DNA of 30,465 bases, taken from assembly GCA_905372265.1 (NCBI GenBank), contig CAJPOL010000010.1, positions 1-30,465 of the forward strand, in the 5' to 3' direction. The translations under genes and the position numbers were made by a program. Positions 8,017 to 16,300 of the stretch are shown one piece after another (position 1 is the stretch's first letter; every line of letters begins with the position of its first letter). Origin of the DNA: an uncultured Treponema sp. Its GTDB lineage: Bacteria; Spirochaetota; Spirochaetia; Treponematales; Treponemataceae. Below the pieces are notes generated by a model. The model saw only the letters and a program-made list of their open reading frames with translations. It was not told where the DNA came from and searched no databases.

Positions 8017-8327
8017 GTCCCATTAGTTAAAGAAATGATTTTTGCTTTATCGATAAAGCCGAGCGATCGGTTTACTTCCTTACCGCCCTTAAAAATAATA
8101 ATGGTCGGAATACTGGTAACGCCGAACCGTGCTGCAAGATCTTGCTGCTCATCAACATTTACTTTTGCAAGAACCGCTTTATCGCCGATATCGCCTGCGG
8201 CTTCTTCAAAAACCGGCCCCAGCATTTTGCATGGCCCGCACCACGGTGCCCAAAAATCGACAAGTGCAACATCGGCAGCGCTCACCGTCTGATCAAAATT
8301 TTCTGCATTTAAATGTAATACAGCCAT
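8010..8327 (-). CDS. trxA: Thioredoxin
   Basis: 105 residues from ATG 8327; AAGGAG lies 6 nt upstream, so the in-frame ATG at 8342 that contains this site is rejected. The product is a single thioredoxin domain of normal length with the active site W29-C30-G31-P32-C33-K34 in FWAPWCGPCKM, the buried Asp (D24) and the cis-Pro loop (TSIPTIIIF). Cytosolic dithiol reductant for ribonucleotide reductase, peroxidases and other partners. Monocistronic by appearance: it has its own terminator overlapping the stop, and the upstream gene on the same strand ends 140 bp earlier. No thioredoxin reductase gene is in the window. Confidence 0.95.
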   Translation of the reverse strand: MAVLHLNAENFDQTVSAADVALVDFWAPWCGPCKMLGPVFEEAAGDIGDKAVLAKVNVDEQQDLAARFGVTSIPTIIIFKGGKEVNRSLGFIDKAKIISLTNGTL

Positions 8328-8469
8328 AACAATCTCCTTCATAAAAAAAGTAATGAACTTTTATTTACAGTTCATCATCCGCCGACACCCGATTCTGTTC
8401 ATCGAGAAGTCTTTGTCTTATTAATAAGATACGAAAAAACAAGCCGGTCGCCCAGTGATTTTTTCATAT

Positions 8470-10356
8470 TTATGAATGCATAATGAGCCATAGTATGTAA
8501 TATTCGGTATACAGCTGTAATGAGTTTTTATTTGTTACCTTTGATAATCCCGGAGTATTCACGATTGTTTCCGATAAAGTACGTATATACTCGGCGGATA
8601 GTTTTGATAAGGATTGTGAACGCTGTGCAATCCTTATTTGATCCCGAATAAAAGAATTGACATCATCAGTAGTTTGTTTTCGAGCCGAAGGGTCAATAAT
8701 TGTATTCCATAAGTCTAACTGTTCAATGATACAGTCCTGCAACGTTTTATGTTCAGGGACAAATTCTGCTTGCAGTTTATCGGCTATTTCCTTTATAGAC
8801 TCTTTTTTTGTTTTTTTCGATTTTTGTGTTTTCTTGTTCTCGAGAATAGATTGATCACGTGCTCCGGTTTTCTTTTTCCGTGGAAGCATAATCAATGCTA
8901 TAATGGAAGAGATAACCGGAATAGTGTACCAAAAAGGTAAAAGCATTTTTGCATCGGAGAATAACTCTTGCCTATTAAGCGTAAAAAGTTCCGTATATGA
9001 CAACAGCCGTGCATGCGAAAAGATGCGCTGTATTTCCGCAGCCTGCATTGCAGCGATACGTTTATCATTCGGCAATGCAGAAATAAACGGCGCATTGAGC
9101 AAAGAGTATAGTAGCGGTACATATTCAAGGCAAAGTTTTCTTAACAGCAGATTAAAGTCGGTATCATTAGACATTGCTTCCGCCTGCTCAAACCGGCGTA
9201 ACTGGTTATACCATGTTTTTAAGCAGATATCGCGTATCTTTTTCCGGTTTTCATTGACGAGTGAAACAATGAGCGGAATTACTTTCTCAAGCAATACATA
9301 GTACCGTTCTCCATCGCTTGCCCTAAAACTAAGCAGTTCTGCAACATTTGAATCGGATCCGATGCCTGTTTTTTCCAATATATAGTTTTCCAGATCTTCT
9401 TGACTGTATTGCCCGAGCAGCGGCACTCCATGTGAATCGGTAAAATTGACAATTGCCGTTTTGTTGAAATAATACGGCGGTTTACGGAAAGCGGAATCCA
9501 GTGTTTTTAAAGCAGTTTCTCTTTGAATCGACTTTTGGGTTTTACTGCGGTAATAATTATTTAAGTACTCAATGATGAAGATGGATTGCAGCATGGTAAT
9601 TTCATCGCTCATCTTCTCCGTTTTCTTTCCAAGTTCCTGCTTAATAATTGCACACAGATAGCTCCAATAGAGATATACTTCTCCAGATTTTTTTAAAGCC
9701 CCAGCCGCTTCGGCAGAATGATCTTGAATAGAAAGTATAAATTTTCGGATGGTGTATTCTTTACCGGGATTTGCAGTTAACAATTTTTTTGAGATAAAGT
9801 CTCGAAATTCGTCTTTTTGAAAAAAGAACCGTAATTTTGCGATGGCAAAATCAAGCATCTGGTCAGTTGAAAAAGTCGAAGGAAAAATAAGCGGAGGTGT
9901 ATCGTCAGGAAAAAACAGCTGGTATAAAAAAGAAGCGGCGCCTTCCTCCGGTTCAAAATTGGTAAATCCTTTATTGATATTGATATTTCGCAAAAAACGT
10001 TTGGAAAAATTTTGCGGTATTTGATTTACGAGAGGAAACGGTAATTCGGCTTTTTCGCGAATAGCATCGTACTGCCGAGCAATTTTATCAATAAAATAGA
10101 AAGGAACAAAAAGCACCTTTCCCCGCCTTTTGTCTTCGATAATTTGAACTTTCCCGTTTTCCTCAAGCATTTCAAGTTCGGTAAGCAATTTGCTTTCAGG
10201 CATATCGGCAAACATGGCAAGCCCCGGCCGCTCCACGGCATTCCGTTGAGCATATTTCCGTAAGTAGTCATATAGCTGAGCTATACCAGTTACCGGACTA
10301 TTAAAACGCAGCGCATATGTACGTAAAACATCTGCAAGTTCTTCATTCGCAAACAT
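8470..10356 (-). CDS. Large unrecognised membrane-anchored protein
   Basis: 628 residues from ATG 10356; a GTG at 10374 is in frame, but it overlaps the predicted -10 box. I recognise no catalytic motif. Residues ~1-110 look like a helical, possibly winged-helix-like region (ELADVLRTYALRF..., LTELEMLEENGKVQII, then KVLFVPFYF). A long helix-rich middle follows, one clear transmembrane helix near residues 472-491 (FWYTIPVISSIIALIML), then a very basic lysine-rich stretch (RKKKTGARDQ...KKTQKSKKTKK) and a ~100-residue helical C-terminal domain. There is no signal peptide. If the basic segment is cytoplasmic (positive-inside), the large N-terminal part would lie outside or need another topology. 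It is flanked by trxA and an orphan binding protein, with no operon partner. Possibly lineage-restricted to treponemes. Confidence 0.7.
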   Translation of the reverse strand: MFANEELADVLRTYALRFNSPVTGIAQLYDYLRKYAQRNAVERPGLAMFADMPESKLLTELEMLEENGKVQIIEDKRRGKVLFVPFYFIDKIARQYDAIREKAELPFPLVNQIPQNFSKRFLRNININKGFTNFEPEEGAASFLYQLFFPDDTPPLIFPSTFSTDQMLDFAIAKLRFFFQKDEFRDFISKKLLTANPGKEYTIRKFILSIQDHSAEAAGALKKSGEVYLYWSYLCAIIKQELGKKTEKMSDEITMLQSIFIIEYLNNYYRSKTQKSIQRETALKTLDSAFRKPPYYFNKTAIVNFTDSHGVPLLGQYSQEDLENYILEKTGIGSDSNVAELLSFRASDGERYYVLLEKVIPLIVSLVNENRKKIRDICLKTWYNQLRRFEQAEAMSNDTDFNLLLRKLCLEYVPLLYSLLNAPFISALPNDKRIAAMQAAEIQRIFSHARLLSYTELFTLNRQELFSDAKMLLPFWYTIPVISSIIALIMLPRKKKTGARDQSILENKKTQKSKKTKKESIKEIADKLQAEFVPEHKTLQDCIIEQLDLWNTIIDPSARKQTTDDVNSFIRDQIRIAQRSQSLSKLSAEYIRTLSETIVNTPGLSKVTNKNSLQLYTEYYILWLIMHS

Positions 10357-10362
10357 CCTTTT

Positions 10363-10391
10363 ACTATAATACACTTTCTTTTTTTGGGCAA
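10363..10391 (-). promoter_or_regulatory. Predicted promoter placing a leaderless start at 10356
   Basis: On the minus strand TTGCCC (10391-10386), a 17-bp spacer and TATAGT (10368-10363) are followed by 6 nt and then ATG. The expected transcription start coincides with the A of the ATG. An alternative reading is that AAAAGG serves as a ribosome site, but it directly abuts the ATG with no spacer. Confidence 0.5.
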
Positions 10392-10489
10392 GCCTTTCCG
10401 AATGAACTGACAGGGATTCTGCAGAGGCCGCAAATATTCAGTCATGAATGTCTTATCGGTATTAACGGGTGTTGTGCTTGTATACAAAA

Positions 10490-10534
10490 CAACCGTCCCC
10501 AAAGTGATAAAACTAACCTTTAAAAGGACGGTTG
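10490..10534 (-). terminator. Hairpin downstream of the solute-binding protein gene
   Basis: CAACCGTCC (10490-10498) is a perfect 9-bp inverted match to GGACGGTTG (10526-10534) across a 27-nt loop; on the minus strand the stem is followed by TTTTG. It lies about 30 bp after the gene end and is a plausible, not strong, terminator. Confidence 0.45.
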
Positions 10535-10564
10535 CGCTTAGATGAGCTGTAATGTTTTATATTT

Positions 10565-12007
10565 TTAATTTAATCCTGCGTCTTTAAACCCTGCTTCAAT
10601 TTCAGCTTTTACCGCTTCCAGCGAGGCGCGGACAGGCTTGTTTCCTGCAATGATGTCTCTTATCAATTTCGGGAAAGATACCGTGCCGCCGCTTGAAAAA
10701 GCGAGCTTAGCGCCGCCGAACGTAACAATAGGGTTATACACCGTTCTTGTGGTTTCCCATGTGTATAATTCGGCTGAAAGCATATCGTTGAAGTCGCCGA
10801 GTTCCAACTCTGTTTCAACCTTCATGCCTTTTGCCATTTTTTCAAGCCGTGCAGCAGTATCAGAATCGATAAAGAGATCGCGAGTAATATGCAGCAATGT
10901 CTCGTATACCACATCGGGTTTTATTCCGGGGAAGTTCTTTTCAGATCCCGCCAAAATCACTCCGAGCAGTGCCGTATCGTAATAGGCAGCTCTGTAGTTG
11001 GAGCTCAAAGAAGTATAATCGCCCGCTTTGGCAAGTTTTACTTGTGAACCCCACGGATAAGGAACATAGCCCCAATCGACACCGTTTCCTTTCAATCCTC
11101 CGACCTGCCACATTGCCCGATGGGTCATAGCAACCTCTACGCCTTTATCAAAAGTGACTGCAGGAGTGGTCCAAAAGTCCGGTTTGCCCTCTTTATCGGT
11201 ATCGGCAGGACGTACAACGCCCGCTTTCATCAGTTTCTGCAAGAACTCAATGGATTCGGTAAAGCCTTTGTCCAGTGCGGTAAACTTAAAGTTATTGTCA
11301 ATAGCCATTGAACCGTTTGCGGGCGCCGCAAAAATTTGCCAATAGTTAGGATCAATAAAGAATGCATAGGTACCTTTCGGCAATTTATTCTGCAGCTCAG
11401 TTACATAAGCATAAAAATCATCGTAGCTCCATTTACCCATTTTAAACATTTCCGATGGAGTATATTTCATGCCTGCTTCCGCAATCATTTTGCGGTTAAA
11501 GACCAGTCCTTCGGTACCTGCGCCGAGATTAAAGCCGTAAATGCCGTTTTTAACTTTCCCTGTTTGCTGATAGATTTCAGGAATACCGACATTTTTTAAC
11601 GGTTTGGAAATATCGACTAATGCTTTATTTGCAGCAAGCTGCATAAGCCACATCGATGAAAGGTTATTCGTAATATGCCATGCCGACTTTCCGCCTGCGA
11701 CGGACTTGATCCATTCCGCCGGCATATCATCATAGTTGGACGTACTGGTATAAAACTCAAAGTTGCAGTTGTATTTTTTCTTTGCAGCTTCATAAATAGG
11801 CAGCCACTTTGCCTTATCCGCTTCCGATGTTGCAGGATCATACGGATTGGGGCTATCCCAGAGCCTTACGATAACGGTATTCCCTTTTAGGTCATACTTA
11901 CCGGCTGCAGCGCCTCCCGTTTTACCGCCCTTATCGGAACCGCCCAGTGCAAATACATGGCCGCACAAAAGCCCCAAAACAAGACAAACCGTCATTGTTT
12001 TTTTCAT
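10565..12007 (-). CDS. ABC transporter family-1-type extracellular solute-binding protein
   Basis: 480 residues from ATG 12007, preceded by AAGGAGG at 6 nt. The N-terminus MKKTMTVCLVLGLLCGHVFA is a signal peptide with a likely signal-peptidase-I site after VFA; I see no proper lipobox, which is unusual for a spirochaete binding protein. A Gly/Lys-rich linker is followed by a family-1 (sugar type) binding-protein fold: VIVRLWDSPNPYD, then later YGFNLGAGTEGLVFNRKMIAEAG, and the closing hinge region with W-rich sugar-contact candidates (WSYDDFYAYVTEL, NYWQIFAAP). Aromatic richness suggests a carbohydrate ligand, but this is inference. No permease or ATPase gene lies nearby, so it must use a transporter encoded elsewhere. 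It has its own promoter and a ~70-nt leader. Confidence 0.82.
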   Translation of the reverse strand: MKKTMTVCLVLGLLCGHVFALGGSDKGGKTGGAAAGKYDLKGNTVIVRLWDSPNPYDPATSEADKAKWLPIYEAAKKKYNCNFEFYTSTSNYDDMPAEWIKSVAGGKSAWHITNNLSSMWLMQLAANKALVDISKPLKNVGIPEIYQQTGKVKNGIYGFNLGAGTEGLVFNRKMIAEAGMKYTPSEMFKMGKWSYDDFYAYVTELQNKLPKGTYAFFIDPNYWQIFAAPANGSMAIDNNFKFTALDKGFTESIEFLQKLMKAGVVRPADTDKEGKPDFWTTPAVTFDKGVEVAMTHRAMWQVGGLKGNGVDWGYVPYPWGSQVKLAKAGDYTSLSSNYRAAYYDTALLGVILAGSEKNFPGIKPDVVYETLLHITRDLFIDSDTAARLEKMAKGMKVETELELGDFNDMLSAELYTWETTRTVYNPIVTFGGAKLAFSSGGTVSFPKLIRDIIAGNKPVRASLEAVKAEIEAGFKDAGLN

Positions 12008-12087
12008 AAGCTTCCTCCTTAACAATTTTGCCGTTCTGTTTATTCAGAATATACATTGAGAATATAACCCACAGCCTTATAGGATGT

Positions 12088-12115
12088 ATTGTATCATAAT
12101 CTAATAAAAAGTAAA
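12088..12115 (-). promoter_or_regulatory. Predicted promoter of the solute-binding protein gene
   Basis: Minus-strand TTTACT (12115-12110), 16-bp spacer, TACAAT (12093-12088). It would give a 5' leader of roughly 70 nt before the strong ribosome site. Confidence 0.4.
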
Positions 12116-12128
12116 GAAAAAATATCGA

Positions 12129-12158
12129 CATTCTGCATTTTTTTTAATTAGCAGAATG
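12129..12158 (-). terminator. Hairpin after the GNAT gene
   Basis: CATTCTGC (12129-12136) and GCAGAATG (12151-12158) form a perfect 8-bp stem with an AT-rich loop, 30 bp past the acetyltransferase stop. On the minus strand it is followed by TCGATATTTTTTC, so it can act as a terminator. Confidence 0.5.
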
Positions 12159-12188
12159 CATTAGACGCTTCTAACTATTCATCAATTT

Positions 12189-12695
12189 TTATAATGAATT
12201 CCTTTGCAGCGTTTTTTCGCGCCGGTTACCGATATAAACGCCCTCCGTGCAATGACCGGACAAGGCAAAGCCCATTGAAGCATAATATTTATTCAGAAAA
12301 TCGTTATCCGCAGCGCAATCCAGACGGAGAAAGCGTTTGTTCTGCCGGATAGCCAGTTTTTCGATTTCAACAAGCATGATTTTTCCTGCTCCCTTGACAG
12401 CAGTATCCGTTACAAGATTGTGCACATAATACGCAGGAACATCCGCTTTATCAGACCATCGGTCATCACTCTGTAATAAAACGGCAGCGCCGATGATGCG
12501 AGCGCTTTCTTTCAGAATATACAGAGTGTCCAATGCCTGTTGCTCTGCATAGTAGCTGATAGGAAAGAGAGCCAGATAATCCACGGCGTTCCATTGCCGA
12601 ATCCCTACCTTATCCATCCAGCGGATTCTTTTTTCGTATAAAGTAAACACCGCGTCAACATCTTCAGCATGCGCTTTCTGAAAAGTATATGTCAT
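12189..12695 (-). CDS. GNAT-family N-acetyltransferase
   Basis: 168 residues from ATG 12695, with AAGGTG at 6 nt; an in-frame GTG upstream lies inside that site. The C-terminal half shows the GNAT core: strand VHNLVTDTAVKGAGKIMLVEIEKLAIRQ (a degenerate acetyl-CoA pyrophosphate loop, GAGK in place of R/Q-x-x-G-x-G/A), then KRFLRLDCAADNDFLNKYYASMGF, which corresponds to motif B with the N-x-x-x-x-x-Y-Y-x-x-x-G-F pattern. The acceptor substrate is unknown. Cytosolic. Divergent from mgtE with a 71-bp shared promoter region and a consensus TATAAT box. No functional link to its neighbour is evident. Confidence 0.8.
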   Translation of the reverse strand: MTYTFQKAHAEDVDAVFTLYEKRIRWMDKVGIRQWNAVDYLALFPISYYAEQQALDTLYILKESARIIGAAVLLQSDDRWSDKADVPAYYVHNLVTDTAVKGAGKIMLVEIEKLAIRQNKRFLRLDCAADNDFLNKYYASMGFALSGHCTEGVYIGNRREKTLQRNSL

Positions 12696-12712
12696 GTTAA
12701 TCACCTTAAATT

Positions 12713-12718
12713 ATTATA
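12713..12718 (-). promoter_or_regulatory. Consensus -10 box of the GNAT gene
   Basis: Perfect TATAAT on the minus strand, 17 nt from the ATG at 12695; no convincing -35 box at 16-18 bp. It shares the divergent region with the mgtE promoter. Confidence 0.4.
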
Positions 12719-12729
12719 GAGATACCCTA

Positions 12730-12758
12730 TAGAAAATAACGGATAATTCGGTTATAGT
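12730..12758 (+). promoter_or_regulatory. Predicted promoter of mgtE (leaderless arrangement)
   Basis: TAGAAA (12730-12735), 17-bp spacer, TATAGT (12753-12758), then 8 nt to the ATG. No ribosome site is present in those 8 nt (ATACCTAC). There is no room for an Mg2+ riboswitch. Confidence 0.5.
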
Positions 12759-12766
12759 ATACCTAC

Positions 12767-14116
12767 ATGAATGAAAAAATAGAAAAAATGGAGCGGATTC
12801 AATATCTGCTTACCAACCGGCTATACAGTGTTTTGATTTCAGAGCTTGCTGAAATGAATGAGGTGGATGTAGCGGATATTCTTGATAATGAGAATGCGGC
12901 AAATGCGGTACTGCTGTTCAGAATGCTTCCGAAAGACCTTGCTGCGGAGGTTTTTACACTTCTTTCAAGCGAGCAGCAGAGCGCTTTTATTACGGCCATT
13001 ACCGATAAAGAGCTTGGCCCGATTTTGGATGAACTTGCGCTGGACGATATTGTAGACCTTGTAGAAGAAATGCCTGCAAATGCAGTCAATAAAATATTGT
13101 CAAACACCGGTGAAGAGGAACGGAAACTAATAAATCAGTTTTTAAAATATCCTCCCAATTCCGCCGGCAGTTTAATGACGATTGAGTATGTCAGTTTGAA
13201 AAAGACGATGACGGTAAAACAGGCGCTCGATCACATACGGGAAACAGGGTTAAAAAAAGAAACAATCTACACATGTTATGTGACGGATGAGAATAGGGTG
13301 CTTGAGGGCATTGTATCATTAAAAGAACTGGTATTGACGCAGGAACAGGAACTGATTGCCGGTATTTGCGAAAGCGACTGTATCTATGTGAATACACATG
13401 ACGATCAGGAGACTGCGGCTGCCCTTTTTAAGCGGTACGGTTTTTTGGCGCTGCCGGTTGTCGATGCGGAAAAGCGGCTTATCGGTATCATTACGGTTGA
13501 TGACATTATGGATGTCATTGAGCAGGAGGCTACCGAAGACTTTCAGATCATGGCAGCTATGCAGCCCTCTGAGGAAGCCTACTTGGATACGAACATTTTT
13601 AGTTTGGCCCGGCACCGTATCGGCTGGCTGCTCCTCTTGATGGTATCCGAGACGTTTACCGGCAGAATTATTGAGCACTACACTGAGCTATTGGCGAGTT
13701 TGACCGTTTTAACTTCTTTTATCCCGATGCTGATGGATACCGGCGGAAATTCGGGCAGCCAATCGTCAACGCTCATAATACGCGGACTTGCTACCGGAGA
13801 AATCAGATTGCAGGACTGGGGAAAAGTTTTGTGGAAAGAGCTCCGTATCTCTTTGATGGTCGGACTATTGCTCGGCGTTATCATGTTTTGCAAATCCTTT
13901 TTTCTTAACCGGAAACCAATGATGATTTCGGCTACCGTCGGCGGGACGCTCATTATTACCGTCATTATCGCAAAACTGACCGGCGGCTTGCTGCCGATTA
14001 TCGCAAAACGGTTAAAATTGGATCCGGCAATTATGGCAGGGCCGCTCATCACTACTGTTGTCGATGCAGTGAGCCTTATCGTGTACTTTAAGATTGCACG
14101 CTTTTTGCTGTTTTAA
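12767..14116 (+). CDS. mgtE: MgtE-type Mg2+ transporter/channel
   Basis: 449 residues, the normal MgtE length. Order: N-terminal alpha-helical superhelix (~10-130), a CBS pair (~140-265; GSLMTIEYVSLKKTMTV, then GFLALPVVDAEKRLIGIITVDDIMDVIEQE), a plug helix, and five membrane helices (~285-449). The pore signature PMLMDTGGNSGSQSSTLIIR near residue 325 and the conserved Asp in AGPLITTVVDAVSLIVYF near residue 425 mark the Mg2+ path. The cytosolic N and CBS domains sense Mg2+ and close the channel. The start codon has no Shine-Dalgarno and a -10 box 8 nt upstream, so the mRNA may be leaderless. It is followed 10 bp later by the CTP-dependent kinase-like gene, likely co-transcribed. Confidence 0.93.
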   Translation: MNEKIEKMERIQYLLTNRLYSVLISELAEMNEVDVADILDNENAANAVLLFRMLPKDLAAEVFTLLSSEQQSAFITAITDKELGPILDELALDDIVDLVEEMPANAVNKILSNTGEEERKLINQFLKYPPNSAGSLMTIEYVSLKKTMTVKQALDHIRETGLKKETIYTCYVTDENRVLEGIVSLKELVLTQEQELIAGICESDCIYVNTHDDQETAAALFKRYGFLALPVVDAEKRLIGIITVDDIMDVIEQEATEDFQIMAAMQPSEEAYLDTNIFSLARHRIGWLLLLMVSETFTGRIIEHYTELLASLTVLTSFIPMLMDTGGNSGSQSSTLIIRGLATGEIRLQDWGKVLWKELRISLMVGLLLGVIMFCKSFFLNRKPMMISATVGGTLIITVIIAKLTGGLLPIIAKRLKLDPAIMAGPLITTVVDAVSLIVYFKIARFLLF

Positions 14117-14126
14117 GGGCGGCCGT

Positions 14127-14753
14127 ATGAGATATCTTACGCAGCTGCGGTACCGGCTGTTTTCGCAAACGGAACCGGTCAATGAATTACTCGTCGAGTG
14201 TGTTCGGAAAAGCATTCATCTTTCATCTGCGCTGATTGTTGTGTTTGCGCGTTTTTGGTTTAAACCGACAATCGCCGGCCTGATATGCGTAACCGTACTC
14301 TACAGCGTCTCGGAAGTCCTCCGTATGCATAATCATAATCTGCCGTTTATTGCGAAAATCACGCGATGCGCTGCCCGTCCACGCGACAAAGGCCGTTTTG
14401 TGCTGGGACCGGTAACGCTTGCGTGCGGGGTGTTAGCGGCTTTGCTGCTCTTTCCCCTCCGTACTGCGCAAATTGCGATATTTGCGCTCGCTTTTGGGGA
14501 CGGGCTTGCCAGTCTTATCGGGAAACGGTTCGGAAAACGTCATTTACATATTGCAAAAGACAAAACGGTCGCAGGCAGCGTAACCTGTTTTGTTGCGGTG
14601 TTTATTTCATCATTTGCCGTCAGCTGTAGCTTTTGGAAAAGTCTGATTCTCGCGGCAGCAGCGGCCTTGATTGAAATGCTGCCGCTCAAAGATTACGATA
14701 ACATTTTAATTCCCATTGCCATCGGCTATCTCGCGCTCGCTCTCTGCGCATAG
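14127..14753 (+). CDS. CTP-dependent polyprenol/diacylglycerol kinase-like membrane protein
   Basis: 208 residues from ATG 14127, with AAGGGCGG shortly upstream, 10 bp after the mgtE stop. A membrane protein with several helices. The motif FGDGLASLIGKRFGK (~133-147) followed by KDKTVAGS matches the SEC59/VTE5/dolichol-kinase-like group, which uses CTP to phosphorylate isoprenoid alcohols or diacylglycerol; these proteins share a fold with phosphatidate cytidylyltransferase. An early R-K-x-x-H (VRKSIHL, ~26-32) is another family mark. It probably makes a lipid phosphate in the cytoplasmic membrane; the substrate in treponemes is unknown. Co-transcription with mgtE is suggested by spacing only. 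Confidence 0.75.
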   Translation: MRYLTQLRYRLFSQTEPVNELLVECVRKSIHLSSALIVVFARFWFKPTIAGLICVTVLYSVSEVLRMHNHNLPFIAKITRCAARPRDKGRFVLGPVTLACGVLAALLLFPLRTAQIAIFALAFGDGLASLIGKRFGKRHLHIAKDKTVAGSVTCFVAVFISSFAVSCSFWKSLILAAAAALIEMLPLKDYDNILIPIAIGYLALALCA

Positions 14754-15125
14754 CATCCGGTAACGGCTCCCATACCAAGTCTTATTCCCATTACCCTCCG
14801 CGCTCTTAGCGTCCTTCTCGGTTTACCGCCATGGACGGCGGTGGTTCCAAGCAGTAACAAGTTTTTGCCATTAGCAAAAACTTGACATGAATACTGTACA
14901 TGGAGGTACAGTATTCATGTTACCGCAGAGCACGCAGAGAGCGCAAAGGATTTTTATAAAGATTATAAAGAGAGGGTAGCGGAGGATACTTGCCGCCGAT
15001 TGTATTAAAAAGAAGCAAGATTTGAGGAATACCGAAAATCCTTGCTCCGATACGGCAGAAAAGGCGGCAAGAGCCGGAGCGTAGGGGGAGACTTCCCCCG
15101 CTGTATGGTTATTTGACGTTTTATG
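14754..15125. repeat. Palindrome-rich intergenic region containing heptamer repeat copy 3
   Basis: No gene. Heptamers CTCCGCG (14796), CTTAGCG (14805), CTTCTCG (14814) on the left and inverted CGCAGAG (14924), CGCAGAG (14933), CGCAAAG (14942) on the right, each 9 bp apart, enclose three perfect hairpins: ACCGCC/GGCGGT (14825/14837), an 11-bp stem at 14858-14868/14874-14884, and a 15-bp stem at 14885-14899/14906-14920. Beyond the element, CTTGCCGCC (14989) pairs with GGCGGCAAG (15063), with GCAAG-ATTT/AAAT-CCTTGC nested inside, then GGGGGAGACTTCCCCC. This may be a nested pair of small mobile or REP-like elements. Confidence 0.65.
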
Positions 15126-16295
15126 CTATGACGGAGCTGCTGTTTTGATGAGCATTTTCTCGTGCATAACGATCATTATGATGAGAATACCAGTCAGATA
15201 GAGCGGCATCAGCGATACGCCGATATGATGTGCGACAAGGCCGAAGAGCGGCGGCATAAGGCAGGTTCCGGCATAGGCGGAAGCCATCTGTACCCCAATC
15301 ATTGCCTGCGACTTATCTTCCCCGAAACGCGCAGGCGTTGCATGGATAATTGAAGGGTAAATCGGCGCACAGCCTAAACCGATAAGCCCCAGTCCGAGTA
15401 AGGAGCTCGTTGTCCCAAACGGGAGAAACAAGAGGAGAATTCCTGCCGCAATACCGCCTTGCCCCAGCCGGATCATCTGGGTATCGTTCAATTTTAATGT
15501 TAAGAATCCGCTGAAAAACCGGCCGGCTGTAATACCGGTAAAAAACACGCTTGCAAGACCGGCAGCTGCTTTCGCAGAAAGTCCCCGATACAGCGTAAGG
15601 TAACTGCTTGCCCACAAGTTTGCCGTCTGTTCCACGGCGCAGTAGCAGAAAAAGGTAATCATAATTTCTTTTGCGCCGGGGATGGTAACTACGCGCTTGA
15701 GCGGAAGCGGCTTTGTCTGCATATCCTGAGTACGGCGCTGTTCGCCTTGCGGCCGGCGCCAAAGCGGCAGGCTTAAAAGCAGCACAGCGGTTAAGGCTGT
15801 TTGCAGAAGGGCAATGGACCGATAGCCCGTATTCCAACCGTACCCGCCGGTCAAAGCGCTGCCCATAATATACGGCCCCGCTGATGCGCCGATTCCCCAC
15901 ATGCAGTGCAGCCAGCTCATGTGTCTGCTTGCATAGTGCAGCGCGACATAATTGTTGAGGGATGCGTCCACGCTTCCGGCGCCGAGTCCGTACGGGATAG
16001 CCCACAGACACAGCGCAGCGTATGAACGGCTCACCGAAAAACCGAACAGTGCAACCGCCGTCATCAAAACGCTGAAAGCCGTAACTTTTCCGGCGCCGAA
16101 AGCCTTCGTCAGCCGGTCGCTTTGCAGACTGGAGATAATGGTTCCGCCGGCAATAATCATAAAAATAAGCCCTGAATAGGACACGGGAACGGAAAGCTCC
16201 CGATACATTGACGGCCATGCGGAACCTAAAAGAGCATCCGGCAGCCCTAAGCTGATAAACGCTGCATAAATGAGCGCAAGCAGCACATGCGTCAC
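15126..16295 (-). CDS. MFS transporter, GTG start
   Basis: 389 residues, about twelve transmembrane helices, starting with MTHVLLALIYAAFISLGLPDALLGSAWP from GTG 16295. The segment SDRLTKAFGAGKV (~58-70) is the loop 2-3 MFS motif in a form seen in FucP/sugar-permease-like transporters, and GLPDALLG in helix 1 supports that subgroup. The central cytoplasmic loop (WRRPQGEQRRTQDMQTKPLPLKR) separates two six-helix halves. It starts 5 nt after the pdxS stop with only a weak ribosome site, so translation is probably coupled to pdxS. The substrate is unknown; a link to vitamin B6 vitamers is possible only from context. A long overlapping frame on the same strand was treated as a shadow. Confidence 0.82.
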   Translation of the reverse strand: MTHVLLALIYAAFISLGLPDALLGSAWPSMYRELSVPVSYSGLIFMIIAGGTIISSLQSDRLTKAFGAGKVTAFSVLMTAVALFGFSVSRSYAALCLWAIPYGLGAGSVDASLNNYVALHYASRHMSWLHCMWGIGASAGPYIMGSALTGGYGWNTGYRSIALLQTALTAVLLLSLPLWRRPQGEQRRTQDMQTKPLPLKRVVTIPGAKEIMITFFCYCAVEQTANLWASSYLTLYRGLSAKAAAGLASVFFTGITAGRFFSGFLTLKLNDTQMIRLGQGGIAAGILLLFLPFGTTSSLLGLGLIGLGCAPIYPSIIHATPARFGEDKSQAMIGVQMASAYAGTCLMPPLFGLVAHHIGVSLMPLYLTGILIIMIVMHEKMLIKTAAPS

Positions 16296-16300
16296 GTAAC

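Noticed and set aside
12719..12766. Mg2+ (M-box/ykoK) riboswitch ahead of mgtE
   Set aside because: The promoter -10 box lies 8 nt before the start codon; there is no leader to hold one.
15313..16218. 301-codon minus-strand open frame overlapping the MFS gene
   Set aside because: Arginine/cysteine-rich translation with no family features, in another frame of a clear 12-helix transporter.
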